A stretch of 64,000 nt of DNA from Baylisascaris procyonis. Taxonomy: Eukaryota; Nematoda; Chromadorea; Rhabditida; Ascarididae. Positions 14,694 to 28,530 of the stretch are shown piece by piece. Numbering within the stretch: position 1 is the first letter of the stretch; every line of letters starts with the position of its first letter. The notes below the pieces were generated by a model. That model worked only from the letters and a program-made list of their open reading frames with translations. It was not told the DNA's origin and did no database searches. A program made the position numbers and the translations under genes. The stretch covers positions 33,244-97,243 of the forward strand of contig JAZARR010000117.1 in the NCBI GenBank assembly GCA_037389465.1, given 5' to 3'.

Positions 14694-17660
14694 ATCTCAG
14701 TACACACTTTGAAATACTTAGTGCCCTAAATAAGCGCAATCGCTTGTGAGCAGATGAGTCCAGAGAACTACATAAGAAACATCATAAACTTCACTAGCAA
14801 AATATATGGAATATTTGCTGAAACTACTGTCATTGATATGTAGAATAAAGGAATGCAGGAATTTACAGTGTTTGATTAAAGAGATCGGAATGGTGTGTTT
14901 TTTATCGGGCTTCATTAATCCATGAGATAACTGCCCCCTGTTGGCCAGATCATGAGCTCTCTCTTCTCGTACGAGCAGCGATGTAGAATATGACTCTGTC
15001 GAAAATTTTATGAGATGAAAATCTTTTAAAATAGTAAATATCAATTATTACAGCGCGAACTGTCTAAGTGCAAAGGTTTTTGCAAGCGGTGAGAAAGCCC
15101 ATCTTACAATACATTTTCTTTCATTTTCGTTTCGGATTACATGTTGTAATCATATTCCCTACTTCACAACACGATTAATGTCACATGCAGATTAGGTCGA
15201 GAAGGCCTGGCACTGGCTATGACAGAACGCAATTGCGAAAAAAGTCCTTTTCAAAAAATATCGCCTGTCATTGAACTCTGCTGAAAAAATCGTTTCATCT
15301 TGAGCGGGTGGTCCACCTTGTTGCATGAATCACTGCAACCGTTTTTCAGTCATATCGATCTAAGCATTCAATAAAGATTGCCTCTAAGAAGCAGTTGAAT
15401 GAGAAGGTATTCAATGCCGAACTTTCTTACAGGTGCAATCATGGATATGCATTGCATCAACTAGTGCAACTAGTGCTAATAGGGTGCTCCATTGTCATGA
15501 ACCAGTGCAGTGCTTGTTTTGCGGTGGGGATTTTTGTTTGTAACCAGTAGAAATTATGTTTTCTCACACAAGCATTTGAAAAAAAGAATTCCGGAACGTT
15601 TTCATTGTTGATGCCCTGACTGACCATGCAGAGATTCTACCAGCCAACTGTGAGTTGGCATCAGGAGAGGATGAGGCAAGGTGTTGGTGACGATTTCTGA
15701 AACATCCGGTTTTATTTCTAATTTGAATAATAAATAAGAAAAAAAAAACGACTAGAGGAGCGAGCGAATGGTAATGAAACGATCCGTCTCGTAAGTTCCA
15801 TTCAGTGACCACCAAATATATTCAATTGACAACAAAAAAGGTAGATTGAGGAAGAAGCGATTCCGGCATACGAGCGATCTTACAGGAATTTGTATGCGAA
15901 TATATAAGGTTTGATCCCACCAGGGTGGAAAAAAATCTGGGCAGGGTAAAAACTTTTGCATATTTGAATGTTTTAAACTTCCTTCAAAGTGGGCGAACTG
16001 ACGCCACTAGTGGTTCTGGAAGCAAGTTCGTGGTATGGACAACGCCAGTGCTTCCTTTCATCTCATGCTTTCGTACTCTCTTATTTATAAAATAGATTTT
16101 GTTATGGCGACTTTAGCGAACTCATTGCAACCATATCAAATACTTGCGCTTTTCTTGCATTCCAAAAAATTGGTGGTGATGAAGAAGCCGGGTTTAATTC
16201 GAAACACATGGATTCCTTCCTCCGCTTCATTTGGAATTTTTCAGGCAGAAATGTGGGACTCCTGAGATTGTTTCAAATGGACCAAATGATAGGCTGAATG
16301 GGCTGGATTTAAATGAGACGTTTTCTCCTTGGAGCAGCAATGCTTGGGATAGAGCAACACTGCAGAAGGCGCCTTGAACGCTGCCTCTTAAATTCTACCT
16401 CAAAATTAAGTGTCATACACGCTGAATGAGAGGCTGAGCAAAGAACTTTTTAAGCGCAGCCCATTCGACGTACGGATTGGCTCCAATAAACTCCATGTTT
16501 CCTGTCTTTTGAAAGCCTCATGGGAGCGGCATAAACCGCTTGTATATCCTTTTGTCTTTTGAAAGCGCATGCGAGTGCAGGCACAGGCATCGATGGCATT
16601 ATCCCTTGCGCGGCATCACGTAGGTGCGAAATGTTATGTGTTTGCTTACAGACACTTGTTGATCTTAGTGGGCAAGATGCCACAACAGTGCAGCAATTGG
16701 GCAGAAAGCAGCCAACGCGGAGTGTTGGAGCAGTCTGCGATGCGCGTTTAAATTTCCGCAGAATGACAATGAAGAAGAGTTAAAAGTCTTGCAATGACTC
16801 CTATGCAGAACTTATGGTTACTTCATTACGTTGTGTTTCTACCAAGCAATGAAGCAAGGAGTGGTAAACAGAAGCTGATAGCAACCTGCAGGAAAGGAAG
16901 GAAACTTTGAGGCATTTATCGACGGTTGACTTAATCGTCACATGATTTGGTCACTGAGAAATGTCTGGACAATTAGCAGAAGAAAAGTATCGGAAATGAC
17001 CGCAGGTGTTCATGAGAGGAAAATGGGGATCGTTATGGCGAGAAAACATTGCCGAATAAACTACACATGCAGGAACGCAGTATTACGTTGATCTGAAGCA
17101 CCGAGAACATTTATGAAATAACGCATCCACAAAAGAATCACCTTGGTAGTGCCTTATATAATGCTTCATTAATAACATCACCTAAAATAAACCAGTTTTT
17201 ATGTAAGATCGTAATGTACTCGGCTAATAGTGATCGTCTGCGATAGTTTTTAGACCTCTTTACCCACTTCCGCGTACTCTTCATCGAAGCGTGATAGTGC
17301 GGCTGCAGACATACGAATTTTGTCTCTACGAAATTCTTCTCCTTTGACATGAATTGAATCAAGCGAGCAATCTGAAAATATCACGCGGGCACCGATGACT
17401 TTTTTATGGTTTCAAGGCTGTGTAATGAAGGAAAGTAAAATGGATTTCCCTCACTGCGGGTATGAGATCATCCGCAAGATAAGCGGCAATCTCACTTTAT
17501 CACCCTCCCTTTTCTCCGTCTTTTCCGGTAACGACAGTTCACTATAATGCTTGTAATACCTGTTGAATATACTGAGATACAATATGTTGTTGAGAGCAGC
17601 GCAAACAGCAAACAGCGTCTGCAGAGCGCTCACTTCAACAGCGAAGGTTACGAAACAAGA

Positions 17661-17688
17661 ACCAAATATTTGGTTCAAATATTTGGTT
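17661..17688. repeat. Overlapping short palindromes
   Basis: ACCAAATATTTGGT (17661-17674) is a perfect 14-bp palindrome, followed at once by a second copy of its core, CAAATATTTG (17676-17685). A half-site AACCAAAT recurs just downstream. Confidence 0.7.
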
Positions 17689-18415
17689 TTCTTTTCAACC
17701 AAATACTTAATCCAGATGGGAACGGCTGGATCTCCGAATTCCATTTTGATGCGCGGTAGTAAACATTTGAAAGACTGCAAGGGCAATTTTTGTAAGCAAA
17801 CGAAAGTCCGATCGATACACGATGACGACATTGGTAACCCCGCTCGTTCTACCCTTGTCGTGTGGCTGCCATGAGCAATCTTTATCAATTTTCAGCGTTT
17901 ACGTGGATTTGTAAAAGTTCATTGTCTGCAATGTGCGTGACATAGTGAGATCAAGTCAGATCTTCCGTTCGCCATCCTTGAACCTATACTTTCATAACAG
18001 CAGAGTGAAGGAAAACTAAATTCCCTTTGCAATCCCTTTGCAATGATCACTTCATATTCGCATCGAAATGATTGTTGCATTGTTAGAAAACGTTTCTTGA
18101 GCATGCGATGATCGAATTGGGAATTGGTAATTCGCTGAATTTGAGAACTGACGGGACGATTATTTAGCCAATACACCAATTTTTCGGCCGTCAGTGAAGA
18201 AGATGATTGCCTATGTGAGTGATAACCAAGATTGCAGCCATTCATCGGTTGTGATGGTCGTCACGCTTACAACAGCTGAAAAGAAAATTTTGATGCGGAA
18301 AGCAAAGATGGAAGTGGAGAAAATTGAACTGGTCTTGCTCGTTCACAGGAATATTTTTACGGTTTTATGACAGGAGAGCATAGCATGAAGCAGCGTGAAG
18401 ATCTTGCAATAACAG

Positions 18416-19054
18416 TTGTGCTGCCTTGGAAGACACATGACTTTCAAGCGGAAAATTCAAAAGTGCATCGTGATTTCTGAGTTCGGAAAACGTTCCACGC
18501 TGAACGTGCTCGATGAGCTCTTTCATCGAATGCGCTTCATGCTCATGCAGTCAAGGACGTTTACTTCGGGAATATGGGTTCCGCATTTCGAATTTGAGGA
18601 GATTGCTGAAATCCCAGGTCTTTTTCCTGTGCATTTTAGCCGCGATCGGTTGATTATCTGAGCACTTCTTTGATTATCAGATGTTGTTCCATTTCGCTCA
18701 CCAACGCTGCCGCATATGCAGACAAAACGTCGCAAAGAAGCACTGCGTCGCAGAGGAAGACACTCCGCAGAATGCAGTATCCATCGTTGAAGTGACTGAC
18801 CAAAACATTCAAGGAAAACTTTGGTTTCGAACTACAATGGCAAGCAGTGCTTGCAGTTTCTTATTAAAGAAAATGCGAATTCTACGGATACATCGACTCT
18901 CCTCATAGTTCGCTCATCCATTCCCGACCACGTTGAGTCCAACGGAATCAACGTACGTGTAGGAGGACAGCAATTATACTCCCAGTGCTCAATAGAACTA
19001 AGGCGAACGCTTTCCAAAGCTTTTACTCCCACCTTTCCTAACATCGTTGACTAA
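18416..19054 (+). pseudogene. Degenerate coding-like segment of unknown family
   Basis: Three overlapping plus-strand frames with coding-like composition follow each other. One (to 18661) contains EEIAEIPGLFPVHFSRD. The next (18681-18908) contains CRICRQNVAKKHCVAEED, a possible CxxC zinc-binding piece. The third (18821-19054) contains GINVRVGGQQLYSQCSIELR and ends with a stop at 19052-19054. The frame changes without convincing splice sites, which suggests a decayed gene or transposon fragment. No domain is assigned. Confidence 0.3.
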
Positions 19055-22000
19055 GGAGGATGCACTCTAATGGATGTATAAAATGCAAAGCGATCCATCG
19101 GCCTTTAGTGGCCTCGTCAAAGACACCTTTGATGTTTTCACCATGCAAACTCTCCGCCAATCCGAAAATGCAGCACCCGTCGACTTGGCGAGGTGAACAG
19201 AAACGCTCAAGGATGGTTTTGGTTTTACACCGCCATGAGGAGCAAGGTTAACATCTTCCAGAAAAAAGACACTTGCTGGATGGCCGATCCACCAGCAGCT
19301 CGTTCGTCTACCTGAGCTTATTTGAGTTCTTCATCACTAATGGAAACGTGAAAATTGCAGAGTTGTACTTTCCCCTGTTAGGTGAATAAAGGCAAACACA
19401 CTTATCGGCATAGTCATTTGCACCTCTGCTAATACCATCGCTTACGCAGCGCGCAATCCAACGGATGCAATAAGAGAGGCGATCTTGCAGTCTGCGTCAA
19501 TCTCGAATGAAGAAAAATTGATATTGTAACGTGTATGAAAGCTGCAGAGGATTCTATGGAAACCCACTGTCCAGAGACGAACAGAATCGAACAATACGTT
19601 CCAGTGGATAACTGCTGGAAACTTCGATAGTCTACCGACTCCCTCAACTTCGTTTCCTAATTTCAGCTATGCGTTCCAGTGACAACTCCTCACTGTATTG
19701 TTTCATTTCATTTATTTAAGTTGTTCTAATGCTATAAGACATGCGTAGAGGTACGTGAAAAAAATAAAATAGAAAACGCGAAAATGATGACAAAAGGCAG
19801 TTAAATGTTATCGCCGAAACTCGAACACGAGAAAAACTATTCCAACTGATATGACATTCGCTACGCAAGATCAGCAATATTGAAGATCGGGAAGATTAAA
19901 CTGCCAGACGGCACTGTATCACGTTGAAGATTTAGTGAGTGGGGATATTTGATGTACGTGAACTACGGAACGAAAAACTGCATAGCAGATTGTTTCTGAT
20001 GCAAAATTGTTTGGTAAGCTGAAACTGATGCCCCCTCTGACTGTGGGAAAAGATAAACTGAAAAGTTTTACGAGAACGTCGTGTGCAAGAAGTCGCATGC
20101 GTTCTTATAACAACGAATCATATGGAGATTGAGGGAAGTTTCTACCTCATGGTTTATTCCGGATTCGAAGGAATTTTCTGAAGGGTTATGAACGCTTTCG
20201 AGTGAGGTGCTTCTAAATATGTTCTGTTAGGATGATATAAGGGAGATTATTCAGTCAAAATGCTGAATGAAGGCGCTCGCTCCTCCGAATTTAAAAACAG
20301 AACTGCTAACCTATCTGAACAACTACCACAGAAGTTATTCCTGCTATTTTCTCTCATGCGTCTTTTATCACCTTTTCATCTACGAAACATCAAGGGTACG
20401 GTTCGTATTGCCTGGACAGATGCGCCAAACTGTGCGCCTTCAGTTGCTGTTTATGGTCTTCATTGCTCATTGTCATGAGAAAAATGTTTTTACTTCATTA
20501 TTTTTAGATTTCATCCCTAGAAACGGTGTTGTATTCAGAAGTGCACCTGCAGCTTTGCGAAAAAAGCTTTGAAGAATTTTTTCATTTCTTTTATCGGGTT
20601 AGGATCAATAAAAATATTTATAACGAAAGCAAGGAATGATTCACTTCCAGCTTGAAAAAAGGATTCGCTAAATTTGAGAATTCAATAATGCATCTGCTGT
20701 AGCTTCATCTTGAACGTTTCGCTAAGGTCGGTTTAGATGCTTTGTAAAGGAGATAACAAAAAAATTTTGATGTGGATTGTTTCGATTAGATGTTGCCTAC
20801 TCGAAGTTTGTTATGATTGAAGCACTTAAGCAGTAAACGTTATCATATTCAAAAGAAATGAAACGAATGGGTTGATGGTGTGACATTAGAATTATGGGTG
20901 TGAGGTCGATGCACATGATAATCACTGCCATATCTTGATATTCACCGATATTTCCTTCTTTTGTTAGAATTTTTGACATATATCGTTATGCATCCCCATG
21001 CAAGCAAGAGGCAATCACGAGATCGTTTCGCTAGGCTAATTACTCAACAATTTTACTATTTGATGTTTTCATTTTATTCATTGCACATTTTTTTTACTAT
21101 ATTTTTTTTCATCATTATTTCCACAAGTAGCATTAGTGTTGCAAAGGCTAAAACAATGTTAAAAATCAGTTTTGATTCTTGAATATTTTATGTCTTGCGT
21201 TGTTTACTGCACAAAGGCAGGTGAGTGGTTCATGGAGGCACTTAAAAAATTCTTTTAGAAAGATGTTCCCATAGAAATTCGTCGATCACTTTGGTAAGTT
21301 TCGGTGGGTGTGGAAAAAATAAGCGCCCTCAAACTTCGATTTGCGGACATTTTTAGATTCTGAAATCCATTTACGTCGATTCGTGCCAACAAATTGTTGT
21401 TTCGAGCCTGAACAGGGCAGGTGGACGCATTCGATATGTCAAATTGCCGAACAAATCTGAGATCAACATTCGTTCATTCATTCAGGAGTACTATTCTTTT
21501 TATGGTTGAGAATATTGACTGCTTATTGCTCTTCTTGGTGCAGCCCAACTGGTGTGGATTCATGCAGCTTTCATTTCATATGCTTTTAGGGTGTTGTAGA
21601 ACATGGTTTAGAAATCGAAGTAAATTAGTTGCATTAATTCATAAGGCTGCCTTTTTAGTATTTTAGCACTTGCAGTGGTCGAATAATCGAAGGTTGCTTA
21701 TTTCATTCCCCTAAAATGTTCTCCAAGAAATTTTTGCTTCTGTAATACGCTAGGCTCGATGATTCGGTCTACAGTAATCTGAACCGTTATTACCTCGACC
21801 TTCGAACACTGCTTTAATGAAACAAAACTAGGTTGCTCTTTTCAGTGCACTCATCCTGGGCTGTGTTATGACAGTGAGGTAGCCGTGTGCGTCTTTAACG
21901 TTTCAAAACTAACTAAGTGCCCATCCAAATTCTGCACAGTTTATACCACAGTTGAACAGTGGTGAACTTACTCAATGATGGGTTAGTAGATACTTGAGTT

Positions 22001-23562
22001 GATAAAAAACTGCTATGGTCACATGTAGTCATCTGTAAAAAGATGCGGTCGATTTTATATTTACGCTGAGTGGTTTTCGTCGTGACTGTGCTTCATTCTC
22101 AAAATTTACCTGATTCATGTAGGTATTCAAATCAATTCTCACTTTTAACTTCAAGTCAATTCTCATTTTTAAATGTTTCTATATTTCACTCTCAATTTTC
22201 CCATGCTGCCGAATTTAATCGAATACTATAAGAAGTGATGTGGTACTGATAAGCTGTTTACTTGCAAATATCAGCTACAAGCACTTCATTCGTTGATGTT
22301 TTTGATAAGCTTCTAGAAGGGTAAAGTTGAGGAAAAACTATGGAGCAGAACACCTCTGTACAGATAAAAAATCATTGGAACTAAGCAAGGACAAGAGTGA
22401 AAGTGATGAGGGAAACGGTGGATGCAGCAAAGACGAAGCTTTTTATGGTGCTGAAACCGAAGTGGCGGTATTTTTAAGGACACAATAATGCTACAGCCAG
22501 ATAACGTATAACGTAGTAATCATTCTTGTTCGGAAAACGCCTTGATGCGGGCATTGTAGGTGATTCAATGCTCCAGCACTTTGCGTCGCTTCTGCTAATT
22601 GTGTACGACGTTCACGAAGGGTCGGGAAGCATGTGGATGCGCCTTTTCAATGCAAGTTGGATAACATCGTCGTAAGAGAGTTATACAAAAGTGAAGTTTT
22701 GGGGAGCTTAGAGGGAACGATATTTACTGAAATCGTTCGGTTATAGTGGCAGACGTGTCTCTCGAACGTGGAAACGAGGAGAACTCAGGAAAGCAGGCCA
22801 AAAGAGGTAAAGGAAATGAAAAGTTAAAAAAAAACGTGTAGATTTTCGACGAAATGACCATTTCTATCGTATCCCATCTCCCCATTACTCGTTGACAAAG
22901 TGGAAGCATTGACAATAGGTATCAGTGTGTTTCTCATGAACGCGCAATGGATTCTCCTGAGATATTTGCATTGGTAGGTATTAATGTCGGGAATGTGCAC
23001 GTTGTTATTCTTTTTTCCCGCCAGCTGACTGACACAAAATCATAATTTACATGTTCAACATTCAGCACAATCGGTGATGTTTAGTGATTTCCATCCAATG
23101 AATTCGCATCTTTTTCTTTGATTATTTTTAGTGCCACATCTTCAATCGGACTAAGCACAACATTACTCAGGTAGACCACTTTTTTCCTCAAGGGAAGGCC
23201 ACATCCTTCTCATAAAGATAAAGCAGCGGTAAGAGGTAGGCACGCTGTCGTTAATGGTGCTGGTCCAGCAGCCATATGTTGTAACTCACTGAGCGATATT
23301 CATTGAATGTGATGCATAAAAAGTTCTATGCTTCATCAACGAGTTCAGTTTTGTAACAATTAAACCAATTACTAACGAAAACGGGAAACATTTTAAGATA
23401 GATTTGGCTACCACAAATCGCATTTGATTGCAATTCGTTCATTTCCATAGGAGAAGCGAGTTATTTATAAATATTCGATTTGCAGGTCACTTCTCACTTC
23501 CTTGTTGATTTGCCTCTTGCTGAGATGTGTTCGCAGCAATCATCTTTGGTGGCATCAGTGGG

Positions 23563-24325
23563 TTATGCCCAAATATCGTGACGATTTATCCAACCGATTC
23601 GTAAACCTCCATAATTGTTGCCATAGCCAGGACGAAATCCACCATAAGCACCGTAACCACCATAACCGCCATAACCACCATAACCACCGTACCCACCGTA
23701 ACCACCGTAACCACCATAACCACCATAGCCACCGTAGCCACCATAGCCACCATATCCCGGATAGCCCCACTGCCTCTTAATACGGCTCCTGAAAAAAAAA
23801 AAAAAGAAAACGCAAAACTAGTGCTGTGCTGAAATGTGTATTTTCCAGCTGAAGATATTGACTGCAAGCATTTAATCCCTTGCTTGGCTAAACGTAACTA
23901 GAAACAACAGCTATCTTGTTATCCCAGTGTAAAGTCGCCACTACTGAGTTCGAATACAAATGCATTCCCCTTCAAATACACTGCTAATACTAGCTCAACG
24001 ACCTAATATTCATCATATTTCGCTTTGAATTTCTTGTCGATTCGAACCGTCGAAAGAAGTAAACGATGGAGACGTTAGTGCCTTCTGCTCTTATATTCTC
24101 ATAAAAACACTGTTGAGATTGAGAGTAAAAAACACTTCTGATTCTGAGGGTGTGGCGAAAGTGCTAATCGAATCATTCGCCCAACTAATGTACTTCACAA
24201 ATTGCCGTTATAATCAAAACTAACTTTGAAGCGTTTTCATTATGAATAAATGCATCATTATAGGCGTGTGTCCATTCAACGCAGAAGAGTGTAATAGCGA
24301 GCACAACACATACGAACTGCTTCAT
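23563..24325 (-). CDS. NLP-type YGG-repeat antimicrobial prepropeptide
   Basis: Exon 1 (24325-24225) encodes MKQFVCVVLAITLFCVEWTHA, a signal peptide, then a short acidic propeptide, and ends in phase 2 at a GTTAGT donor. Exon 2 (23788-23563) follows a T-rich TTTCAG acceptor; its first base completes Lys, giving SRIKR and then QWGYPGYGG. The product is 108 residues. KR is a dibasic convertase site, and the mature peptide starts QWGY, has eleven YGG units and one YGA, and ends with GWINRHDIWA. In Caenorhabditis, peptides starting QWGYGGY (the nlp-29/nlp-31 group) are epidermal antimicrobial peptides induced by fungal infection and wounding; this looks like a relative by architecture. The non-repetitive C-terminus distinguishes it from pure YGG peptides. 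An induced defence role is inference. Confidence 0.85.
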
Positions 24326-24337
24326 CGGCGCTTTTTG

Positions 24338-24346
24338 CTGAAAATT
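24338..24346 (-). promoter_or_regulatory. Probable spliced-leader acceptor of the NLP-type gene
   Basis: The minus strand reads AAATTTTCAG, a near-perfect nematode 3' splice consensus, followed by a 12-base leader CAAAAAGCGCCG and the ATG at 24325. Confidence 0.6.
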
Positions 24347-27300
24347 TTCAATGCGATGGATCATTTCATGTGCATCCATCTTGTATCTGTGACCGCGCGT
24401 TCGTCATTTGTAAGGTATATATCAAAGCATATGTAAGCTTCTAAGCTTCACTAGGTCAAATGACGTGGTACAGTTATTTCCTGCGCATATTAGAACTGGT
24501 AGCTTTTCGTGGTGTTTTTATATTGGAATTTGAGCGCTTAAGAAAGGAAATAAATCGGAATAAAATTGAAACGCTGTAGACTGGATCTCATTTTATAAGG
24601 CTTAATGTTATTCTGTAACTTATTATCATAGTATTTAGTTAGTGCAAGTGGTCAGCCAGTCTTTTTGGTAAAAATAATCAGTGACAGGGAAACATCCGAA
24701 GAAAGATGCTAGTATTTTCTTAGTTGACCCTTTCTATAGTGACGGCGAGAAACGACAACCTTATACCACTGAAGACGAAGAACAGGGAGAGATAAATTTC
24801 AATGAAAAGCTGTGAGAGCTACAGCAGTTTCACTCAAAAGCATATAGATAAAGAACGGATTCAAGAGTGATCAGCTATATAAAAGTGGAAGATAACTGAG
24901 GCAATTAAGCATTGATGAAGAAGAAACGACGGGTCTTTCTGATACGATCACTTACGTAATGCTTGGCAGGCCTCCTTTTAAACGCATCTGTTGTTAGAAA
25001 GTACTCCTGATTTCATTCTTTTGCATAAAGATTCGTTCATCATTGTTATGAAATGCTCACTCCCTGTGACGTTACAATTTTTGACAGTAAATGTGGAAGG
25101 GAAGTCAAGAGAGCATAGGAACAGGTTTACGAGTTATTGATGAAAACACAATTACCTGACGATGATGCAGGAATGTTTTTGCAAAACTTCAAAAAAAAAG
25201 AACAAAAGAACATTATCGAATTTGACGAAGAGTGTATCATCGCAATGAAAAAAGTTTATTTGGGTGCATCAGCAACGAACATATGAGAGTGGTCGAACAA
25301 AGAGACTTGCACACCATGAATAGTTGTGAAGAAGTGTGAATCCTAACATAACGTGAGCTCCACCCAACTATATATAATTTAAAGATTGCTGCTTGCCGGC
25401 ACAGTCCTTATCGATTCAGATTCTCCATTTTAAAGCTGTTAACTGGGACGTACCCACAAGATAGGGTTTCACTACACCAAAGTAGTGCAAGTAAAATGTG
25501 CTGGGAATCTCAGCAGCTCGTATTTGCTATACAGTCTCAATGTAATGACCTTCGTTTAAGAGGTCATTAAGCAAGCTCCCGGGTTCTTCCGCAAAGTGAT
25601 CGATCCTTGATATTTACTAGTATCTCTTCTCATTATTTACTTCAGGATAGCATTTCTTTTCATCTCTGGCCTCATCATTTTTTAGTGAAGTTATTTTCTT
25701 GTATTGTACTATTACATTTTACTTCGTTTCATATGACTCTTTCCTATGAAAACTGTGTGTGTTCGCATTTAGCGAACAATCCATCCGAAAAAAGAAAAAC
25801 TGTTGAAAAGACAGGCGAGAAAAAATTATAGAAACTCTTAATTTCATCACCTAAATATCTCGCAAATATTATATATCTTGCAACAATTGACGAAAGGAGA
25901 AAGAAGCTTGTCGGAAGGCAAATGTAGTACATTTTAATCCCTTCATGTATTGTGAGGCTTGGCTGCTAACCTCAGCAGTTTTTATTCGATCTCTAGACCA
26001 AAATTACTGCTTAGAATGGTGAACACACATTTAAGAGTTTCGTTTCTTTCAATAAATTCACTGAAGTTTTGTTTTGTTGAGTTTACGAACATCCATTCCA
26101 CACACTCTTCCTAAACAACGAAATATGCGAGAAGAATCTTAATCTTCTTCCGTTTAGAATACGGAACTGCTTAAATAAGAAAGATCGACATGCAAATTCA
26201 TCGCATGAGAATAAAGGAGATAAGAGGAACACTTCGAGGAACAAGTCCATCGACACAACTTGCAACAACCAATATTACAATCGCACTGCATTGTAGCAGG
26301 GATGAAAGCACTGTTTTCAAGCAACGAAAAGGATACGAAAAAAGAACTATGTCTAATTGTCAGCCGGCATTGTTTTCAAGAATAGAAACTACTATAGTTA
26401 AAACATCAAAGTTACGGTAGACTCAACATGTCCTCGATCCTTTCTGATCTTTTTTGTCAACTGTCGCACAAAACCACTCGATTGCTCAAACTGAACTTTG
26501 AGCCCAAACCATAAGGAAAACTTCAGTAGAATAATTAATAGCATTTTTTCATGTCCTTCCCACTTAGTTCCAGATGTTGCATCGTACTAGTTTAACGCCA
26601 TTCTGAGACAGCAATCAGAGAGAACTATCTGCTAAAGCGTAATACAAAACACGCGCAAACCTTTCACATTTTAATTAGCGCTATTTTCACCACAGATTCA
26701 ATCGCTATGCTTTTATCACAGTCGAAGTTTGCTGCAGCAAAGTGTGCCGTATTCATTTGTTAAGTTGATATAACATTTTATCAAAACGCAACTTAAAAAA
26801 CTACTTATGAAATATGCTTCTGTTAGCAATACGCTGTTCAATAAATGAAACATTCATGGAAAAACATAGGCATATCTAGTTACTTTACTCGCACAATATT
26901 AACACTTAAATCCGAAATTGGAGAAGGTAATGCATGGGTGGGAGGCGTGAAGTATGTAAGCAAGTGAGAAGCAATGCCACTAACTGCAGTGATAATGCCA
27001 TAATGGAAAAAAACCTTGAATAGGAAGTCGTTTCACAGATTCACCTAACCGAATTCAACAGAAAAATTTTATTGGTGAATTGCAATCCTTTGCTAACCGT
27101 CTATAATTTTTATACTTAGCGAAACTGCAGACGCGAGAATATGATATGGATTCATCCTATCCCCCAGGTTCTACAAATCCTCACGAAGCAGAATGAATCC
27201 ACTCGATGGATATTCACGTGAGTACAGAAAAACTCACACCATCATAGTGGCTTTGACTATATACGAATGTGAGTGATATCGGGAGACGTGGAAAATGTTG

Positions 27301-28257
27301 TAGAAATTGACATTGAGAAACAAATTTCGCAAGTCGGTATGGAGGATCAAAATATCAAAATATTCATGATAATTTCCCCATGTTTTGATTGATTCATCCA
27401 CTTTCAATCTCCTAGGGAAGGTTTGTTTTTACCATTCTTCACCGCCGCAAAACAAGAGTTCAACCGAATGGAAATGCATGCTAACTTTTAGCACCTTCTC
27501 GTATCTGAATCATTTGGAAGTCAATCGATCAGCGCGAGGTATGGTGCAAGAAGCTTTCTTATTGCGTGCATTACACCGATTAAATTCCATTAATTCAACT
27601 TGAAGTTTTTCTGTTTAAAACAATCGGACAGATGGGCACTTGCGCACGCACGCAAATATACGACATAGTGATGCAAATTGGTGGAACCTGAGAAATATTC
27701 CTTAAATGAAATATCAAAACGAGCGTTTTCCAAAATGAATTAGGATCAGCCAACAAATCGTCCGCATCCACATCGAACCTCAAGTCTGATATAAGAAAGA
27801 GTTGACGTGCACGACATCATGAGAGCGATTTGTGTGCGACAATGCATTTGTAAATACTACATACAGCTCATGGAATGACGCCAACGATGGAATGTGCTAA
27901 CGATGGCATTTATTAGCCGAAACTGGTTTCAGTCAGTAAAAGTAGGAACTAATCGGCATCTGAAATTGTTGGGAGGCGTTGCGATCAGCACGAAAGTGGT
28001 GAGAGAAATAATGGCCGAGCATTAATTGATGGACACCTTTCAGTATTTTGTTTTCTTGAGCTGCCTCATTCAACAGTTCTCATTTGGAGAAATAGAAGAG
28101 GTCGCCCACTCATGGCATCTACTCAAGTGACACCACCTGCGGCGTGAAGCTTCACATATGCACAAGTTTTTACGATGAGGGCGATGCAATGCCAAGGATA
28201 CGTTGATGGCTTATTCATTCCATAGGACTTCACAACGGATCTTCCCTGTAGTGTATT
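24347..28257. other. No gene recognised
   Basis: AT-rich sequence with short low-complexity frames. No pair of splice sites with matching phase was found around a coding-like stretch. Confidence 0.45.
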
Positions 28258-28329
28258 TTAAAATAGTGCAATTGTACACCGATTAGCAGCAGTTATCAGT
28301 ATCGTTGTCAGCAAATGGGGATGAGTTTT

Positions 28330-28530
28330 GATCTGTGGAACATGCTTCTTGCGAGATCGCTTCTGCTCTGAGCTGAATGATGGCCCACCATCGCATATTT
28401 CCTGGTTGTTGATGCCGTCAGTGCCAACGTCGACTCCACTAGAGCTATTCCCGGTTCTATCACCGAGAGAATCCCAACAACCATCAAAGCTACAATCGAT
28501 TTGCCTTTTGAATTGCGCCTTGCAATACAT
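28330..28530 (-). other. Possible exon of unknown gene
   Basis: Two minus-strand frames are open here. One reads RQIDCSFDGCWDSLGDRTGN followed by Ser/Gly/Asp-rich sequence and an ICDGG motif. Its DCSFDGCW start resembles the first strand of some MAM domains, but the rest does not match well. The other frame is hydrophobic (IVALMVVGILSVIEPGIALV). Only one can be real, and no splice partners were identified. Confidence 0.22.

Larger units (their letters stand above)
14700..23560. other. Mostly non-coding; a few unresolved open frames
   Basis: No complete gene could be built. The minus-strand frame 17888-17451 (145 residues) has a hydrophobic stretch near GSCFVTFAVEVSALQTLF and might be an exon of a membrane protein, but no splice partners were found. 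The plus-strand segment 18416-19054 is listed separately. The rest is AT-rich with short frames only. A palindrome cluster lies at 17661-17688. Confidence 0.4.

Noticed and set aside
23555..23770. Trp/Leu-rich minus frame over the YGG repeat
   Set aside because: It is a shifted reading of GGT/TAT codons. The YGG frame has a signal peptide exon in matching phase and a KR cleavage site.
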